From assembly GCF_008040105.1 (NCBI RefSeq), contig NZ_VRMG01000009.1, forward strand, positions 349,392-413,391: DNA of 64,000 nucleotides, written 5' to 3'. This DNA comes from Lacisediminihabitans profunda (lineage in GTDB: Bacteria; Actinomycetota; Actinomycetes; Actinomycetales; Microbacteriaceae). Position numbers and translations under genes: made by a program. Below are positions 7,765-16,991 of the stretch, one piece after another (position 1 is the first letter of the stretch; every line of letters begins with the position of its first letter). The notes under the pieces are model-generated. The model saw only the letters and a program-made list of their open reading frames with translations. It ran no database searches and was not told where the DNA came from.

Positions 7765-10700
7765 ATGAGCATCAGTAGTCGTTTCACCCCCACCAGGCGG
7801 TCATTCCTCCAGGGCGCCGGTTTGGTGGCAGCGGCAAGCGCCCTGACCACACAGGCCAGCCAGGCCGCCTCGGCAACGGAAGCCTCGACGTACCGTCTGA
7901 AGAACGGCTTCATCAGCCTCTCGGGCGCATACGGGAAGCTCACTGAGTTGGCCTTCGATCCGGCCGGAACCGGAAATTACCAACCGACCGCATTCAGTTC
8001 GGTGCTTCTCGGCAAAGCGGACTACTTCGATTCGGGATACAACGGGGGCGTCACCTGGACGTCGACCGCCACGAGGCTCAGTCTGACCGGGATCCAGATT
8101 CCCGCACCGGCCAACCTGCGGCAAGGGCAACTCAATGCACCCATACAGCTCAACGCCGGCCAGAGCCTCGGCCAGGCTTTCACTGCGAAGACCGCCGGTA
8201 TTTCGCGGGTCGGCGGCCAGTTTCCGACCTGGAACAGCTCCACCACTTCCCTGAAACTGACGCTGTATTCGGGAACGCCCGCCATCGGGCTCACCGAGGT
8301 CGGCAGCACTACGCTGAACCCGGTCAAGGACAACGGGTGGGGCTATGTCGATGTGCCGCCGCAACCAGCGGGCGTCTATTACCTCGAGGCGTCCGGTGGT
8401 ACGGGAACTCCGGGCTGGTGGGGTTTTAGCGGCACCCCGACCGTCGACGTGGGAGGGGCGGCCTATGCCAATCGCCAGTCGCTGCCGGGACGCAGCATGA
8501 CGATCGACATTGTCGGCTACACCGTCGATGGCGTCGCATCCTGGGAACTGGAACTCGACGGGCCGAAGCTGAGCGCCTCCTACGAAATGCACTGGCAGGG
8601 CGATCCGCGACCGGACTTCGGCATGACGTTGAACACCTCGTGGGTCAAAGACGGATACTCGGTCGACTATGCGGATGGCGTGTTGTTCAGCCGTTTCGTC
8701 GGGGACGCCGGAGATTACCTCCCCTCCCAGCAACTGAAACGGCGCACTTCCTGGACCAATACGGTGTCGGGGGCGCGGTGGGTGGCGGCGACCGGCACGG
8801 GGCCGTACGACCTTCGGATCACGGCACCACAGCCAATCCTCAACGGCACCATGACGAACGATTCTTTGTCCCTGTCGTTGAACACCGGCACCACTGTCGC
8901 AGCACCGGTGATCACGCGGACGATCGCCATCGATGTCCAGCCCCATACGGATGCCCTGCCAGAGATCTTCCCGGTCTTCCTCGCATCGGATCAGGTCAGG
9001 GCGACGCAGCTCTCGACCTTCTACTGGGAACGCGCACTGAGTTTCAGATTCGACGGGCACGCGATGGCCTGGGCCGACTGGAACGGCCGCACGCTGGACT
9101 GGACCGGCACGGCGGGCAGGCAGGCGCAGGCGGACAGCCTGCTGAATACCAAGCAGGATGATGACGGCTACGTGTGGGCCTGGTCGAATTCCCCGGGCTG
9201 GCCGTTTCCCGACCCGAAACTCTACGACGCGAGGCACTTCACCTCGAACGCGATGTACATCCTCGCGGCGTGGCGTTACTACTCGTGGTCTGGCGACTCC
9301 GCCTTCCTCACCACGATGCTTCCGCGACTGAGAAAAGCGATGAGTTTCTATCTGGACTCGCTCGGTGGCAGCAGCGGGATCGTCACAATCGCGTCGCCTG
9401 ACCACAGCGGGCGAGACGGCGCGGTCAGCTCGAACTACTGGGACATCACCTCATTCGGTCACCTTGACGCGTTTCTCAACGCCTATTTCTACGGTGCTCT
9501 CGAGGCCATGGCCCAGCTCGAGGAACACGTGCGGAACATGCAGCAGGCGAAGCAGCTGCGAGCGCTGCGTCCGACGGTTCTGAAACGTTACAACCAACTG
9601 TTCTGGAACGATGAAGCCGGTAGGTACGTGCAAACCGTGGACGCGGATGGCGTGAGTCACGACTACGGATCGACCTATGTCAATCTGGAAGCGGCATCCT
9701 TTGGGCTGCCCTCAGCCGCCCAGGCCGACCGTATCTTCGACTGGCTCGACCATGGCCACACCGAGCTTCAGAACACCGTCGTGCTGCTCGAGGGCGGCGG
9801 CCTTGCGCCAAAGCTCCAGCCGGGTCACACGATGGGAATGAGTTTCACGGCCAACGCGGCCATCGTGAGCGTGGGGGCGCGGTTCGCGACCTATAGTGAG
9901 CGCGGAGCCGCGTTCACGATGGCGCTGTATAAGGGCGCGCCAGGCAGCGCGGGGTCGGTGAAGATAGCCGAACAGCAGTACACCGACTGGGGCGATGGTG
10001 GGGTGGCTCACATCGACGTGCCGAAACAGGCGCCGGGCGTGTACTACCTGGAGGTCTCGAACGTGACGGGCACCCTCGCCTGGTGGTCGTCGATGACCGT
10101 GGAAGGTGGCGCGCTGGCGTACGCTGACGGAGTTCCCGATGCAAACGCCAGGTCGCGGTTCGTCGCGGCCCTCGGTGCATACTTCGAGGGACCGGCGGAC
10201 ATCTACTCGAAGTGGGTCTTCGCCCCGCGGTCGACCACGCGTCGAAACAACTACTGGTTCTTCCTGGAAAACGTCACGATTCCGTGGGGAAACCAGGTGC
10301 AGGACGGCGGGGCGATCCTCTATACCTCCGGTTTCGACATCATGGCCCGCTCTCTCTATCGGGGAGCCGACGATGCGTGGTCGCGGATGACCGCCATCCT
10401 CGATCGCTGGAAGGATCCAGACCACCTGTGCGGCGGCACTCCACTATTCCGAGGCGAGAGCACGGTCGATAGCGGCACTAAAAACACCTCGGTAGGAACA
10501 GACATTCCGTTCCCGGAGAGCGGGCTCGCGCCGGCCAGCTTCCTCTACGCCTTCGTCGGTGTTGAAGCCGAGCCGGATGCGCTGGTGATCACGCCGAAGC
10601 TGCCATCGACTCTCAGCCACGTGGGGATGCGAAACATCTACTGGCACGGGGAAAATTTCGAAGTGATGGTGACTCGCGACAGGATCACCATATCGGGAAG

Positions 10701-10776
10701 CGGAAGATCCGTGTCACGGCCCTACAAGCCCGGACAGTCGGTGCGCTTGGAGTCCAACCAGCTCTTGCACGGATAG
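7765..10776 (+). CDS. Tat-exported (alpha/alpha)6-barrel glycosidase-like protein with duplicated beta module
   Basis: The 1003-residue protein begins with a Tat signal (TRRSFLQGAG, cleavage likely near AASA around residue 37), so it is exported folded. The middle (about 405-660) has six-hairpin glycosidase features: WAWSNSPGWPFPDP, DARHFTSNAMYILAAWRYY, SNYWDITSFGHLDAFLNAYFY. A beta-rich module occurs twice, at about residues 113-228 and 677-780. Both copies share an LYxGxP strand, a D-V-P stretch and GVYYLE. The second copy sits inside the barrel, whose helices resume afterwards (NNYWFFLENVTIPWGNQVQD). It is probably a glycosidase related in fold to alpha-L-rhamnosidases, but I cannot assign a GH family or catalytic residues. 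ATG 7765 is preferred over the adjacent TTG at 7762. Confidence 0.72.
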   Translation: MSISSRFTPTRRSFLQGAGLVAAASALTTQASQAASATEASTYRLKNGFISLSGAYGKLTELAFDPAGTGNYQPTAFSSVLLGKADYFDSGYNGGVTWTSTATRLSLTGIQIPAPANLRQGQLNAPIQLNAGQSLGQAFTAKTAGISRVGGQFPTWNSSTTSLKLTLYSGTPAIGLTEVGSTTLNPVKDNGWGYVDVPPQPAGVYYLEASGGTGTPGWWGFSGTPTVDVGGAAYANRQSLPGRSMTIDIVGYTVDGVASWELELDGPKLSASYEMHWQGDPRPDFGMTLNTSWVKDGYSVDYADGVLFSRFVGDAGDYLPSQQLKRRTSWTNTVSGARWVAATGTGPYDLRITAPQPILNGTMTNDSLSLSLNTGTTVAAPVITRTIAIDVQPHTDALPEIFPVFLASDQVRATQLSTFYWERALSFRFDGHAMAWADWNGRTLDWTGTAGRQAQADSLLNTKQDDDGYVWAWSNSPGWPFPDPKLYDARHFTSNAMYILAAWRYYSWSGDSAFLTTMLPRLRKAMSFYLDSLGGSSGIVTIASPDHSGRDGAVSSNYWDITSFGHLDAFLNAYFYGALEAMAQLEEHVRNMQQAKQLRALRPTVLKRYNQLFWNDEAGRYVQTVDADGVSHDYGSTYVNLEAASFGLPSAAQADRIFDWLDHGHTELQNTVVLLEGGGLAPKLQPGHTMGMSFTANAAIVSVGARFATYSERGAAFTMALYKGAPGSAGSVKIAEQQYTDWGDGGVAHIDVPKQAPGVYYLEVSNVTGTLAWWSSMTVEGGALAYADGVPDANARSRFVAALGAYFEGPADIYSKWVFAPRSTTRRNNYWFFLENVTIPWGNQVQDGGAILYTSGFDIMARSLYRGADDAWSRMTAILDRWKDPDHLCGGTPLFRGESTVDSGTKNTSVGTDIPFPESGLAPASFLYAFVGVEAEPDALVITPKLPSTLSHVGMRNIYWHGENFEVMVTRDRITISGSGRSVSRPYKPGQSVRLESNQLLHG

Positions 10777-10803
10777 CCGGCCCGGGGCCCAGCACAGAAT
10801 TGT

Positions 10804-10835
10804 TTCTCCTCCCGGCTTCGCGGCCGGGAGGAGAA
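10804..10835 (+). terminator. Strong hairpin, likely transcription terminator
   Basis: TTCTCCTCCCGGC (10804-10816) pairs perfectly with GCCGGGAGGAGAA (10823-10835) around a six-base TTCGCG loop, giving a 13-bp stem. It lies 28 bases after the stop of the 7765 gene and before the beta-glucosidase. No T-run follows, which is common for hairpin ends in high-GC actinobacteria. It probably limits read-through into the GH1 gene. Confidence 0.65.
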
Positions 10836-10978
10836 CCGGTTGCGTGTGGTCCTGCAGCCTCCTCGCGGAGCCAACCCGGCACTGCATCCGGAGAGCTACG
10901 AACCCGCTTCATCGACGCCAGTCCCCAGTCGTCGGACAGCCACACGCACGGGTACGGGCGTCGAACCTCGACACAAGA

Positions 10979-12370
10979 ATGGGATCGATCATCACACTGC
11001 AACTGCCGCCCGCATTCGAATTCGGCGTCGCGACCAGCGCCTTCCAGATCGAGGGAGCCTGGAATGAAGACGGCAAGAGCCCCTCCATCTGGGACACCTT
11101 CAGCCAGACCCCGGGGAATGTGCGCGGCGACGTGCCAGGCAATGTCGCCTGCGATCACTACCACCGCTATCCGGAAGATATCGCGCTGATGAAAGACCTG
11201 GGCATAGACACGTACCGGCTGTCGATCAGTTGGTCACGGCTCATGCCAGACGGCGTCGGCGCTGTGAATCAGAAGGGGGTCGATTTCTATAACCGGCTCA
11301 TTGACGACCTGCTTGCCGCGGACATCCAACCGAATGTGACCCTCTATCACTGGGATCTGCCCCAGGTGCTCGAAGACCGGGGCGGATGGCCAAATCGCGA
11401 TGTCGCGGACTGGTTCGGCGAGTACTCCGCCAAGTCCTTCGATCTCTTCGGAGATCGTGTGCACCGGTGGGCGACCCTCAACGAGCCCATTGCGCTCTGG
11501 GTCGGATACGCCCTCGGCGCCTTCGCGCCTGGGCTGCGAGACGAGAAGCTTGGCAGGCAGGCGATGCACAACGCGATGCTCGCGCACGGCAAGAGTGTGC
11601 AGGCGTTCCGCGCGGCCAACAACGCCGACAGTGAGATCGGAATCGTTCTAGACATCTGGAAGCGGCAGCCGCTCACCGAGTCTGCCGAAGATCGGGCGCT
11701 TGCCCACGAGGGCGAAGACGATGGCTTCCGATTCTTCCTTGATGCTCTGCGCGGCGGCGGCTACAGCGACCGCCTGAGGCAGCGTCTCGAGAGCACCGGC
11801 ACCTTCCCTCACATCGAGCCGGGCGATCAGCAGCTCATCGAGACTCCCATCGACTATCTGGGGCTCAACGTGTACTCGCGCGTCGTAGTGGATTCGACTC
11901 AGCAGAAACCCGGGGCCTGGGCGGAGAGCCACCCGCAGCCCGGCGGCAACTTCCTCGAGAGCGGATCGGAGTTCTATCCGCGAGCGGTCTACGAGGCGCT
12001 CGAGATGGTGCGTGACGATTACGGCTGGAGCGGGCCCATCTTCATCACCGAGAACGGTGTTCCAGACGCCTCGGCTGCGACGACCGCGGATCCCCTCGAC
12101 GACGCAGAGCGAATCACGTACGTCGCGGGATTCCTGCACTGGATCTCGGTGGCGATCGCCGAGGGGGCGGATGTGCGTGGCTACTACCTGTGGAGCCTTC
12201 TTGACAACTACGAGTGGGGAGCCGCGTTCACCTTCAAGTACGGGCTCGTGCGCGTGGATCCGGAGACCCAGGTGAGAACGCCGAAGAAGTCCGCCGGGTG
12301 GTACGCGAAAACCATCGCGGATCACAAAAGGGCTATATCGGCCAGCGCCGACTTTTCGCCTGCGCGGTGA
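10979..12370 (+). CDS. GH1 family beta-glucosidase
   Basis: The 463-residue cytoplasmic enzyme hydrolyses beta-linked glucosides or related disaccharides with retention of configuration. The family start FEFGVATSAFQIEGAW is near residue 10. The acid/base glutamate is in TLNEP (about 169) and the nucleophile in FITENG (about 358), with YYLWSLLDNYEWG near the end. There is no signal peptide. I chose ATG 10979 because the family fold begins right after it; the frame is open further upstream without homology. The gene sits between a terminator and a convergent LacI gene. It may release terminal glucose or galactose from oligosaccharides imported by the nearby ABC system. Confidence 0.93.
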   Translation: MGSIITLQLPPAFEFGVATSAFQIEGAWNEDGKSPSIWDTFSQTPGNVRGDVPGNVACDHYHRYPEDIALMKDLGIDTYRLSISWSRLMPDGVGAVNQKGVDFYNRLIDDLLAADIQPNVTLYHWDLPQVLEDRGGWPNRDVADWFGEYSAKSFDLFGDRVHRWATLNEPIALWVGYALGAFAPGLRDEKLGRQAMHNAMLAHGKSVQAFRAANNADSEIGIVLDIWKRQPLTESAEDRALAHEGEDDGFRFFLDALRGGGYSDRLRQRLESTGTFPHIEPGDQQLIETPIDYLGLNVYSRVVVDSTQQKPGAWAESHPQPGGNFLESGSEFYPRAVYEALEMVRDDYGWSGPIFITENGVPDASAATTADPLDDAERITYVAGFLHWISVAIAEGADVRGYYLWSLLDNYEWGAAFTFKYGLVRVDPETQVRTPKKSAGWYAKTIADHKRAISASADFSPAR

Positions 12371-12445
12371 GATCACCGACCCCGCGCCGGCAGATGTCGC
12401 TTCGGCATCCGTCTCCCCCATCGAGGCCGCCTACATCTCGGGTGG

Positions 12446-13456
12446 TCACTGCACCATGCTGCTCGCCCGCACGATCAGTTCTGGCTGAAGAAGGTGCCGA
12501 CCGTGCTTATGGTTCTCGTCTCCAGCCACCTCCTGTTCGAGCAGCTCAAGCGCGGCACGCGCCAACGACTCCCGAGGCTGGCGGATGGTGCTGAGCGGCA
12601 CCACAGTGGACGATGCGAAGTCGATATCGTCGTAGCCGACGATCGCGATGTCCCGGGGCACCGAGAGCGTGCGATCGAGGACCAGGGTCTGGATCAGGCC
12701 TATCGCGAGCAGATCGTTGGCTGCGAAGACGGCATCCGGCCTGTCTTCTTCGCGGAGCGCCAGGATTCGCTCGGCGACGTGCCTGCCTTCTTCAACCGTG
12801 AGGTCCTGTGTCTCGATGATGGAGAGCGTCACGCCGGGTGTCTCCTGCGCGGCGCGCGCTGCGCCGGAGACGCGGTCACCGATCTGGGAGAGCGGTCCAC
12901 CGGCGACGACCAGCCGCCGCCGACCGGTCTCGACCAGGTGACGCACTGCGATGTATCCACCGGCAGCGCCGTCGAGTCCGACCGAACAGACCTCATCCGA
13001 GTCGATGTTGCCGTCGAACAGCACCACAGGGGTTCCACTCGCTCTCAATCGGCTCAGCCTCGGAGTGAGACCATGTTGCGGAACGATGAGCAGCCCACGC
13101 ACACGCTGCTCATCGAACAGATCGATGTAGCGCTGCTCTCGGGCGGCGTTCTGATCGCTCGAGCCGAGCACGACGGTGTGGCCGACTTCTTCTGCCGCCG
13201 CCTCGAGTTCGTGGGCGAGGTCTGCGAAGAATGGGTTGGCGATATTGACGGCGACAAAACCGATTGCGGTTCCCCTGCCCATGCGAAGCTGGCGGGCCAG
13301 GTCGTTGCGCACGAAGCCGAGCGCCTGCATGGTCTGCTGCACCCTGGCGAGCGTCTTGGAGCTCACTTGATCGGGATGATTCAGCACGTTTGAGACGGTG
13401 CCCACCGACACGCCAGCAGACTGGGCAACGTCGCGAATGCCTACGTTGGCCCTCAT
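12446..13456 (-). CDS. LacI family transcriptional regulator
   Basis: The 336-residue DNA-binding repressor has the LacI helix-turn-helix at residues 5-25 (IRDVAQSAGVSVGTVSNVLN). A hinge helix region follows (FVRNDLARQLRMG), then a periplasmic-binding-protein-like sugar sensor (GFVAVNIANPFFADLAHELE, and VFAANDLLAIGLIQ), ending PELIVRASS. It is convergent with the GH1 gene and upstream of the minus-strand rhamnosidase/ABC operon. It is one of two LacI proteins here that could read the TGAAACGTTTCA-like sites. The effector is probably a mono- or disaccharide released by the neighbouring glycosidases, which is inference. Confidence 0.92.
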   Translation of the reverse strand: MRANVGIRDVAQSAGVSVGTVSNVLNHPDQVSSKTLARVQQTMQALGFVRNDLARQLRMGRGTAIGFVAVNIANPFFADLAHELEAAAEEVGHTVVLGSSDQNAAREQRYIDLFDEQRVRGLLIVPQHGLTPRLSRLRASGTPVVLFDGNIDSDEVCSVGLDGAAGGYIAVRHLVETGRRRLVVAGGPLSQIGDRVSGAARAAQETPGVTLSIIETQDLTVEEGRHVAERILALREEDRPDAVFAANDLLAIGLIQTLVLDRTLSVPRDIAIVGYDDIDFASSTVVPLSTIRQPRESLARAALELLEQEVAGDENHKHGRHLLQPELIVRASSMVQ

Positions 13457-13541
13457 GGGATGGGTGTCAGACTATTCATTGGGTAGGGTGCAGTATACCT
13501 GCGAGCAGGTGTCAGACAGTCCCGCGAAATCCCGCACGATG

Positions 13542-16157
13542 TCACGCCGTCGCCAGCACGACTGGCACATCCGCGGCGAACGCGTGATGGCCGTGTTCGA
13601 CGTTCGCAATGTGGGTGCCATCCGGCAGTTCCACCGTCGCCGTAACGCCGATTGGCACCGTCACCTCGAGCTCGAAACGGCCATCGACAATTCTCCAGCC
13701 GACCTCGATCCGACCGTACGGGCAGTCGTAGGTGATTCTGCTGCTGTCGAGCCCGGCGCCGGGAACGGGCGCGATTCGCACCGTGCGACACGCCGGCGCG
13801 AGAGCGCTCAGGCCGCCGATCGTGCGGTGCATCCAATCCGCCACGGCCCCGAAGGCGTAGTGGTTGAACGACGTCATCTCACCCGGGTTCACGGAGCCGT
13901 CGGGCAGCAGGCTGTCCCAGCGCTCCCAGATCGTCGTAGCGCCGAGATCCACGGCGTAGAGCCAGCTCGGAAACGCCCGCGCGGTCAGCATCCGGTAGGC
14001 ATGATCGGTTCGCCCCGCGATGGTGAGGGCATGCAGCACGAGGGGAGTGCCGAGAAATCCGGTCGCGACAGTGAAGCCCTGTGATTCGACGAGTTCGGCC
14101 AGACGCTCTCCGGCGCGGGATCGAACGGCGGCGTCATCGATCAGGTCCCAGGCGAGCGCCAGCGCGTAGACCGTCTGGCAATCGCTCGTGATGCGCCCAT
14201 TGTCCTGCACATACGCGCGAGAGAAAGCGGACCGGATGCGCGCTGCAAGCGTCGCGTAGTGTTCTGCGTCCTCGGTCATCCCGAGGGCGCCAGCGCTGAG
14301 AGCGAGCAGATCTGCCGAGTGGAAGAAGTAGGCGGTCGCAACGACATCGGGGTCGGCCTGGGCCGCCGCTGGTTTGTCCGGTGGGGCGAGTGGATCGAGC
14401 CAATCGCCCAGCTGCTCGCCGCCACGCCAGAGCAGCTCGTCGCCGGCGAGCGTGCGCACACGTTCGACCCAGGCGGCCATGCTGGCGTACTGCCGACGCA
14501 GAATGCCGACGTCTCCATCGCGCTGGTACAGCACCCATGGGACGATCACCGCAGCGTCCCCCCAGCCGGCGAGGGCGGATTCTTTGGGAAACACCCGCGG
14601 AACGGTGGCAGGCACTGTGCCATCCGGCAGCTGGTCGAGCGCGAGCGTATCCAGCCATCCGCCGAGAAATGCTGAGACGTCGAAGAGGGTGGATGCCGTT
14701 GGCGCGAACACCTGGATGTCACCACTCCAACCCAGCCGCTCGTCGCGCTGGGGGCAGTCCGTCGGCACGTCGAGGAAATTGCCGACCATGCTGTTGACCA
14801 CGTTCTGATGGAGCTGTGACAGCGACGGATCGGAGCACTCGAACCAGGCCGTTCTGGTCAGGTCGCTTCCGATGGTCACGGCTTCGATCGAGACTAGAGA
14901 CCCGGGTGGCAGTCCGGCGATCTCGGCGTAACGGAAGCCGTGATAGGTGAGTTCCGGTTCGAGCAGCTCGTTCGCTCCGCCGGCAAGCACGTACCGATCG
15001 GTCGCTTCAGCGGAACGCAACGGGCGGACCGACAGTTCTCCGTCATCCAGAACTTCGGCGTGCCGCACCACGACCGTGGTTCCGGCGGGGGCTGTGACGC
15101 GCAGCCGCACCCAGCCGACGAGATTGCGCCCGAAGTCGGCGATGACGATGTCGGCGTAATCCTGCAGCGTCGCGGGGGCGATGGTCTCCAGCTCTCGCAC
15201 GGGTGGGGCGACGGCGAGATCGAGTCGGCCGGTTTCGTCGTCGAGCCTCTCGACGGGTGCCGCAAGCGATGGTGCCGCCGGCATCCGCAGGTCAGTCGTC
15301 TGCCCGTCGTAGAAGTCATTGGCGAGGATCCGCGATGGTGCCGTTCGCCACTCGTCGTCAGTGCCGATCGTGACACGTCGCCCGTCTGCGTATTCGAGCT
15401 CAAGCTGTGCCAGCAGGCCGAGGCGGTCACCGTAGGGGCGCCCCCGGTGGATGGGCAGCGAGGCGATCCGGCCGCGATACCAGCCGTTGCCGACCAGCGC
15501 GCTGAGTTGGTTGTCACCCTCGTGCAGCAGGGTGGTCACGTCGTAGCTCCGGAAGCGAATGAGGCGGTCGTACGTGGTCCACCCTGGCACGAAGTGATCG
15601 CCCGACACCAGGTAGCCGTTGATGCGAGGTGTGACGATGCCGAGCGCGGTGACGTGCAGGCGGGCCCGGATGAGGCCGGAGTCCACCTCGAATGCGGTAC
15701 CGATGATGGGCGCTGGATCGCTTGGGTCCGCGCCGGTCACGGGTGTGATCCAGCTCGCAGCCCAGTCGTCGGATCGCAGAAGGGAAGCCTCGACCGCGGC
15801 CGGCGGACTCCACGGGCTCCAGCCGCCAGGGCCGGAGACGCGCACCCTCAGCTCCGCACGATCGCGTGACTGGAGAGGCCTGAATGGCCAGTCCAGAAGA
15901 ATCTGGTCGTCACCGTCCAGCCGGGCGATCTGCGTGCTGCCGTCCGGGTACCTCACCTCGACCTCGCTGCCGAGCTGATGCCATCCTGGGGGAGCCGCAC
16001 TGATCCGCCAGGTGAGACGCGGCGATGAGACGCCAACGAACGTGACCGGTGCGTCGCCCGCGCTCCCTGGTATCGATGGGCTGGATAGCTCGAACCGGAT
16101 CGGCGCATCGATACGCACGCCGACATGCACCGCGCTCGGCGCGGAGTCCTTGATCAA
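13542..16157 (-). CDS. GH78 family alpha-L-rhamnosidase
   Basis: The 871-residue enzyme follows the bacterial rhamnosidase layout. An Ig-like N-terminal domain carries WRISAAPPGWHQLG. Beta-sandwich domains follow (GWYRGRIASLPIHRG, GRNLVGWVRLRVTAP), then an (alpha/alpha)6 barrel with DVPTDCPQRDERLGWSGD (about residues 459-478), whose acidic residues include the presumed general acid, and finally a beta domain. It inverts at alpha-L-rhamnosyl bonds. No signal peptide is seen, so it acts inside the cell. The start is a TTG at 16157, ten bases after the permease stop, with a GGCGG stretch upstream; a slightly later GTG is possible. It closes the minus-strand operon behind the ABC genes. Confidence 0.9.
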   Translation of the reverse strand: MIKDSAPSAVHVGVRIDAPIRFELSSPSIPGSAGDAPVTFVGVSSPRLTWRISAAPPGWHQLGSEVEVRYPDGSTQIARLDGDDQILLDWPFRPLQSRDRAELRVRVSGPGGWSPWSPPAAVEASLLRSDDWAASWITPVTGADPSDPAPIIGTAFEVDSGLIRARLHVTALGIVTPRINGYLVSGDHFVPGWTTYDRLIRFRSYDVTTLLHEGDNQLSALVGNGWYRGRIASLPIHRGRPYGDRLGLLAQLELEYADGRRVTIGTDDEWRTAPSRILANDFYDGQTTDLRMPAAPSLAAPVERLDDETGRLDLAVAPPVRELETIAPATLQDYADIVIADFGRNLVGWVRLRVTAPAGTTVVVRHAEVLDDGELSVRPLRSAEATDRYVLAGGANELLEPELTYHGFRYAEIAGLPPGSLVSIEAVTIGSDLTRTAWFECSDPSLSQLHQNVVNSMVGNFLDVPTDCPQRDERLGWSGDIQVFAPTASTLFDVSAFLGGWLDTLALDQLPDGTVPATVPRVFPKESALAGWGDAAVIVPWVLYQRDGDVGILRRQYASMAAWVERVRTLAGDELLWRGGEQLGDWLDPLAPPDKPAAAQADPDVVATAYFFHSADLLALSAGALGMTEDAEHYATLAARIRSAFSRAYVQDNGRITSDCQTVYALALAWDLIDDAAVRSRAGERLAELVESQGFTVATGFLGTPLVLHALTIAGRTDHAYRMLTARAFPSWLYAVDLGATTIWERWDSLLPDGSVNPGEMTSFNHYAFGAVADWMHRTIGGLSALAPACRTVRIAPVPGAGLDSSRITYDCPYGRIEVGWRIVDGRFELEVTVPIGVTATVELPDGTHIANVEHGHHAFAADVPVVLATA

Positions 16158-16166
16158 TTTCGCCGC

Positions 16167-16991
16167 CTACTCTAGGCCGGTGCCGGTGATGCCGCGGGTG
16201 AACCACTTCTGGAACACGACGAAAACGACCAGCACGGGCACCATGGCGATGACGGCTGCGGCAAATCCGACGGAGGGCGAGATATTGGAGAACTGGGTGG
16301 TGGCGAGCGGAGCGAGCGCGAGGGTCAGCACCCTGGTCTGCTCTCCCGGGGCGACGAGCAGCGGCCAGATATAGAGGTTCCAGGCGGTGAGAAACGTCAC
16401 AACCGAGTACGCCGCGACGATCGGTCTCGCCAGGGGAAGCGCAATGCTGAAGAATGTCCGGAACCAGCCCGCTCCATCGATGCGAGCGGCCTCGATCAGG
16501 CCGTCGGGGAGCGTCGAGAAGAACTGTCGGAACAGCAGCACTCCCACCGAAGCCTGCCCGGCGATCGGAAGAACCAGTCCGAAGAAGTTGCCGACGAGCC
16601 CCAGCTGCAGGGTCACGACGAAGGTCGGAATCAGCAGCAGGTTGGTCGGCAGCAGGACGGGGACCAGGAACAGCCCGAACACGATCTTCGAGCCGCGGAA
16701 CTTGATCTTCGACAGCGCGAACCCCGCCGGCAGGCAGATGGCCAACTGAATGAGCAGAACGCTGCCAACGAAAGCGAACGTGTTGAAGATCGTGCGCGGG
16801 GTGAGGTAGCTCCAGGCCTGGGCGAAGTTGTCCCAGATCGGGGTGGTCGGGAACAGCCGCGGTGGGTACTGAGCGATGTCGTTGAACGACATGAGGGAAC
16901 CCGACAGCAGGTAGAGCATCGGGAAGGCGATGATGAGGCCGAGCAGGATGATCGTCGAGTAGCGGCCGATGCGCAGACGGGTATGTCTCAT
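16167..16991 (-). CDS. Carbohydrate ABC transporter permease, MalG type
   Basis: The 274-residue membrane protein has six hydrophobic segments. Its conserved cytoplasmic EAA loop reads EAARIDGAGWFRTFFSIALP, which contacts the shared ATPase. It pairs with the MalF-type permease directly upstream, overlapping it by four bases (ATGA). The operon holds binding protein, MalF and MalG but no ATPase, so a multitask MsiK-like ATPase encoded elsewhere is expected, as in other actinobacteria. The rhamnosidase gene that follows suggests the cargo is a rhamnose-containing oligosaccharide. Confidence 0.92.
   Translation of the reverse strand: MRHTRLRIGRYSTIILLGLIIAFPMLYLLSGSLMSFNDIAQYPPRLFPTTPIWDNFAQAWSYLTPRTIFNTFAFVGSVLLIQLAICLPAGFALSKIKFRGSKIVFGLFLVPVLLPTNLLLIPTFVVTLQLGLVGNFFGLVLPIAGQASVGVLLFRQFFSTLPDGLIEAARIDGAGWFRTFFSIALPLARPIVAAYSVVTFLTAWNLYIWPLLVAPGEQTRVLTLALAPLATTQFSNISPSVGFAAAVIAMVPVLVVFVVFQKWFTRGITGTGLE

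Noticed and set aside
7801..9405. Minus-strand open frame of 534 codons
   Set aside because: It is antisense to the Tat-exported glycosidase-like gene, has no family likeness and is rich in Arg/Gly/Pro as expected for a high-GC shadow frame.
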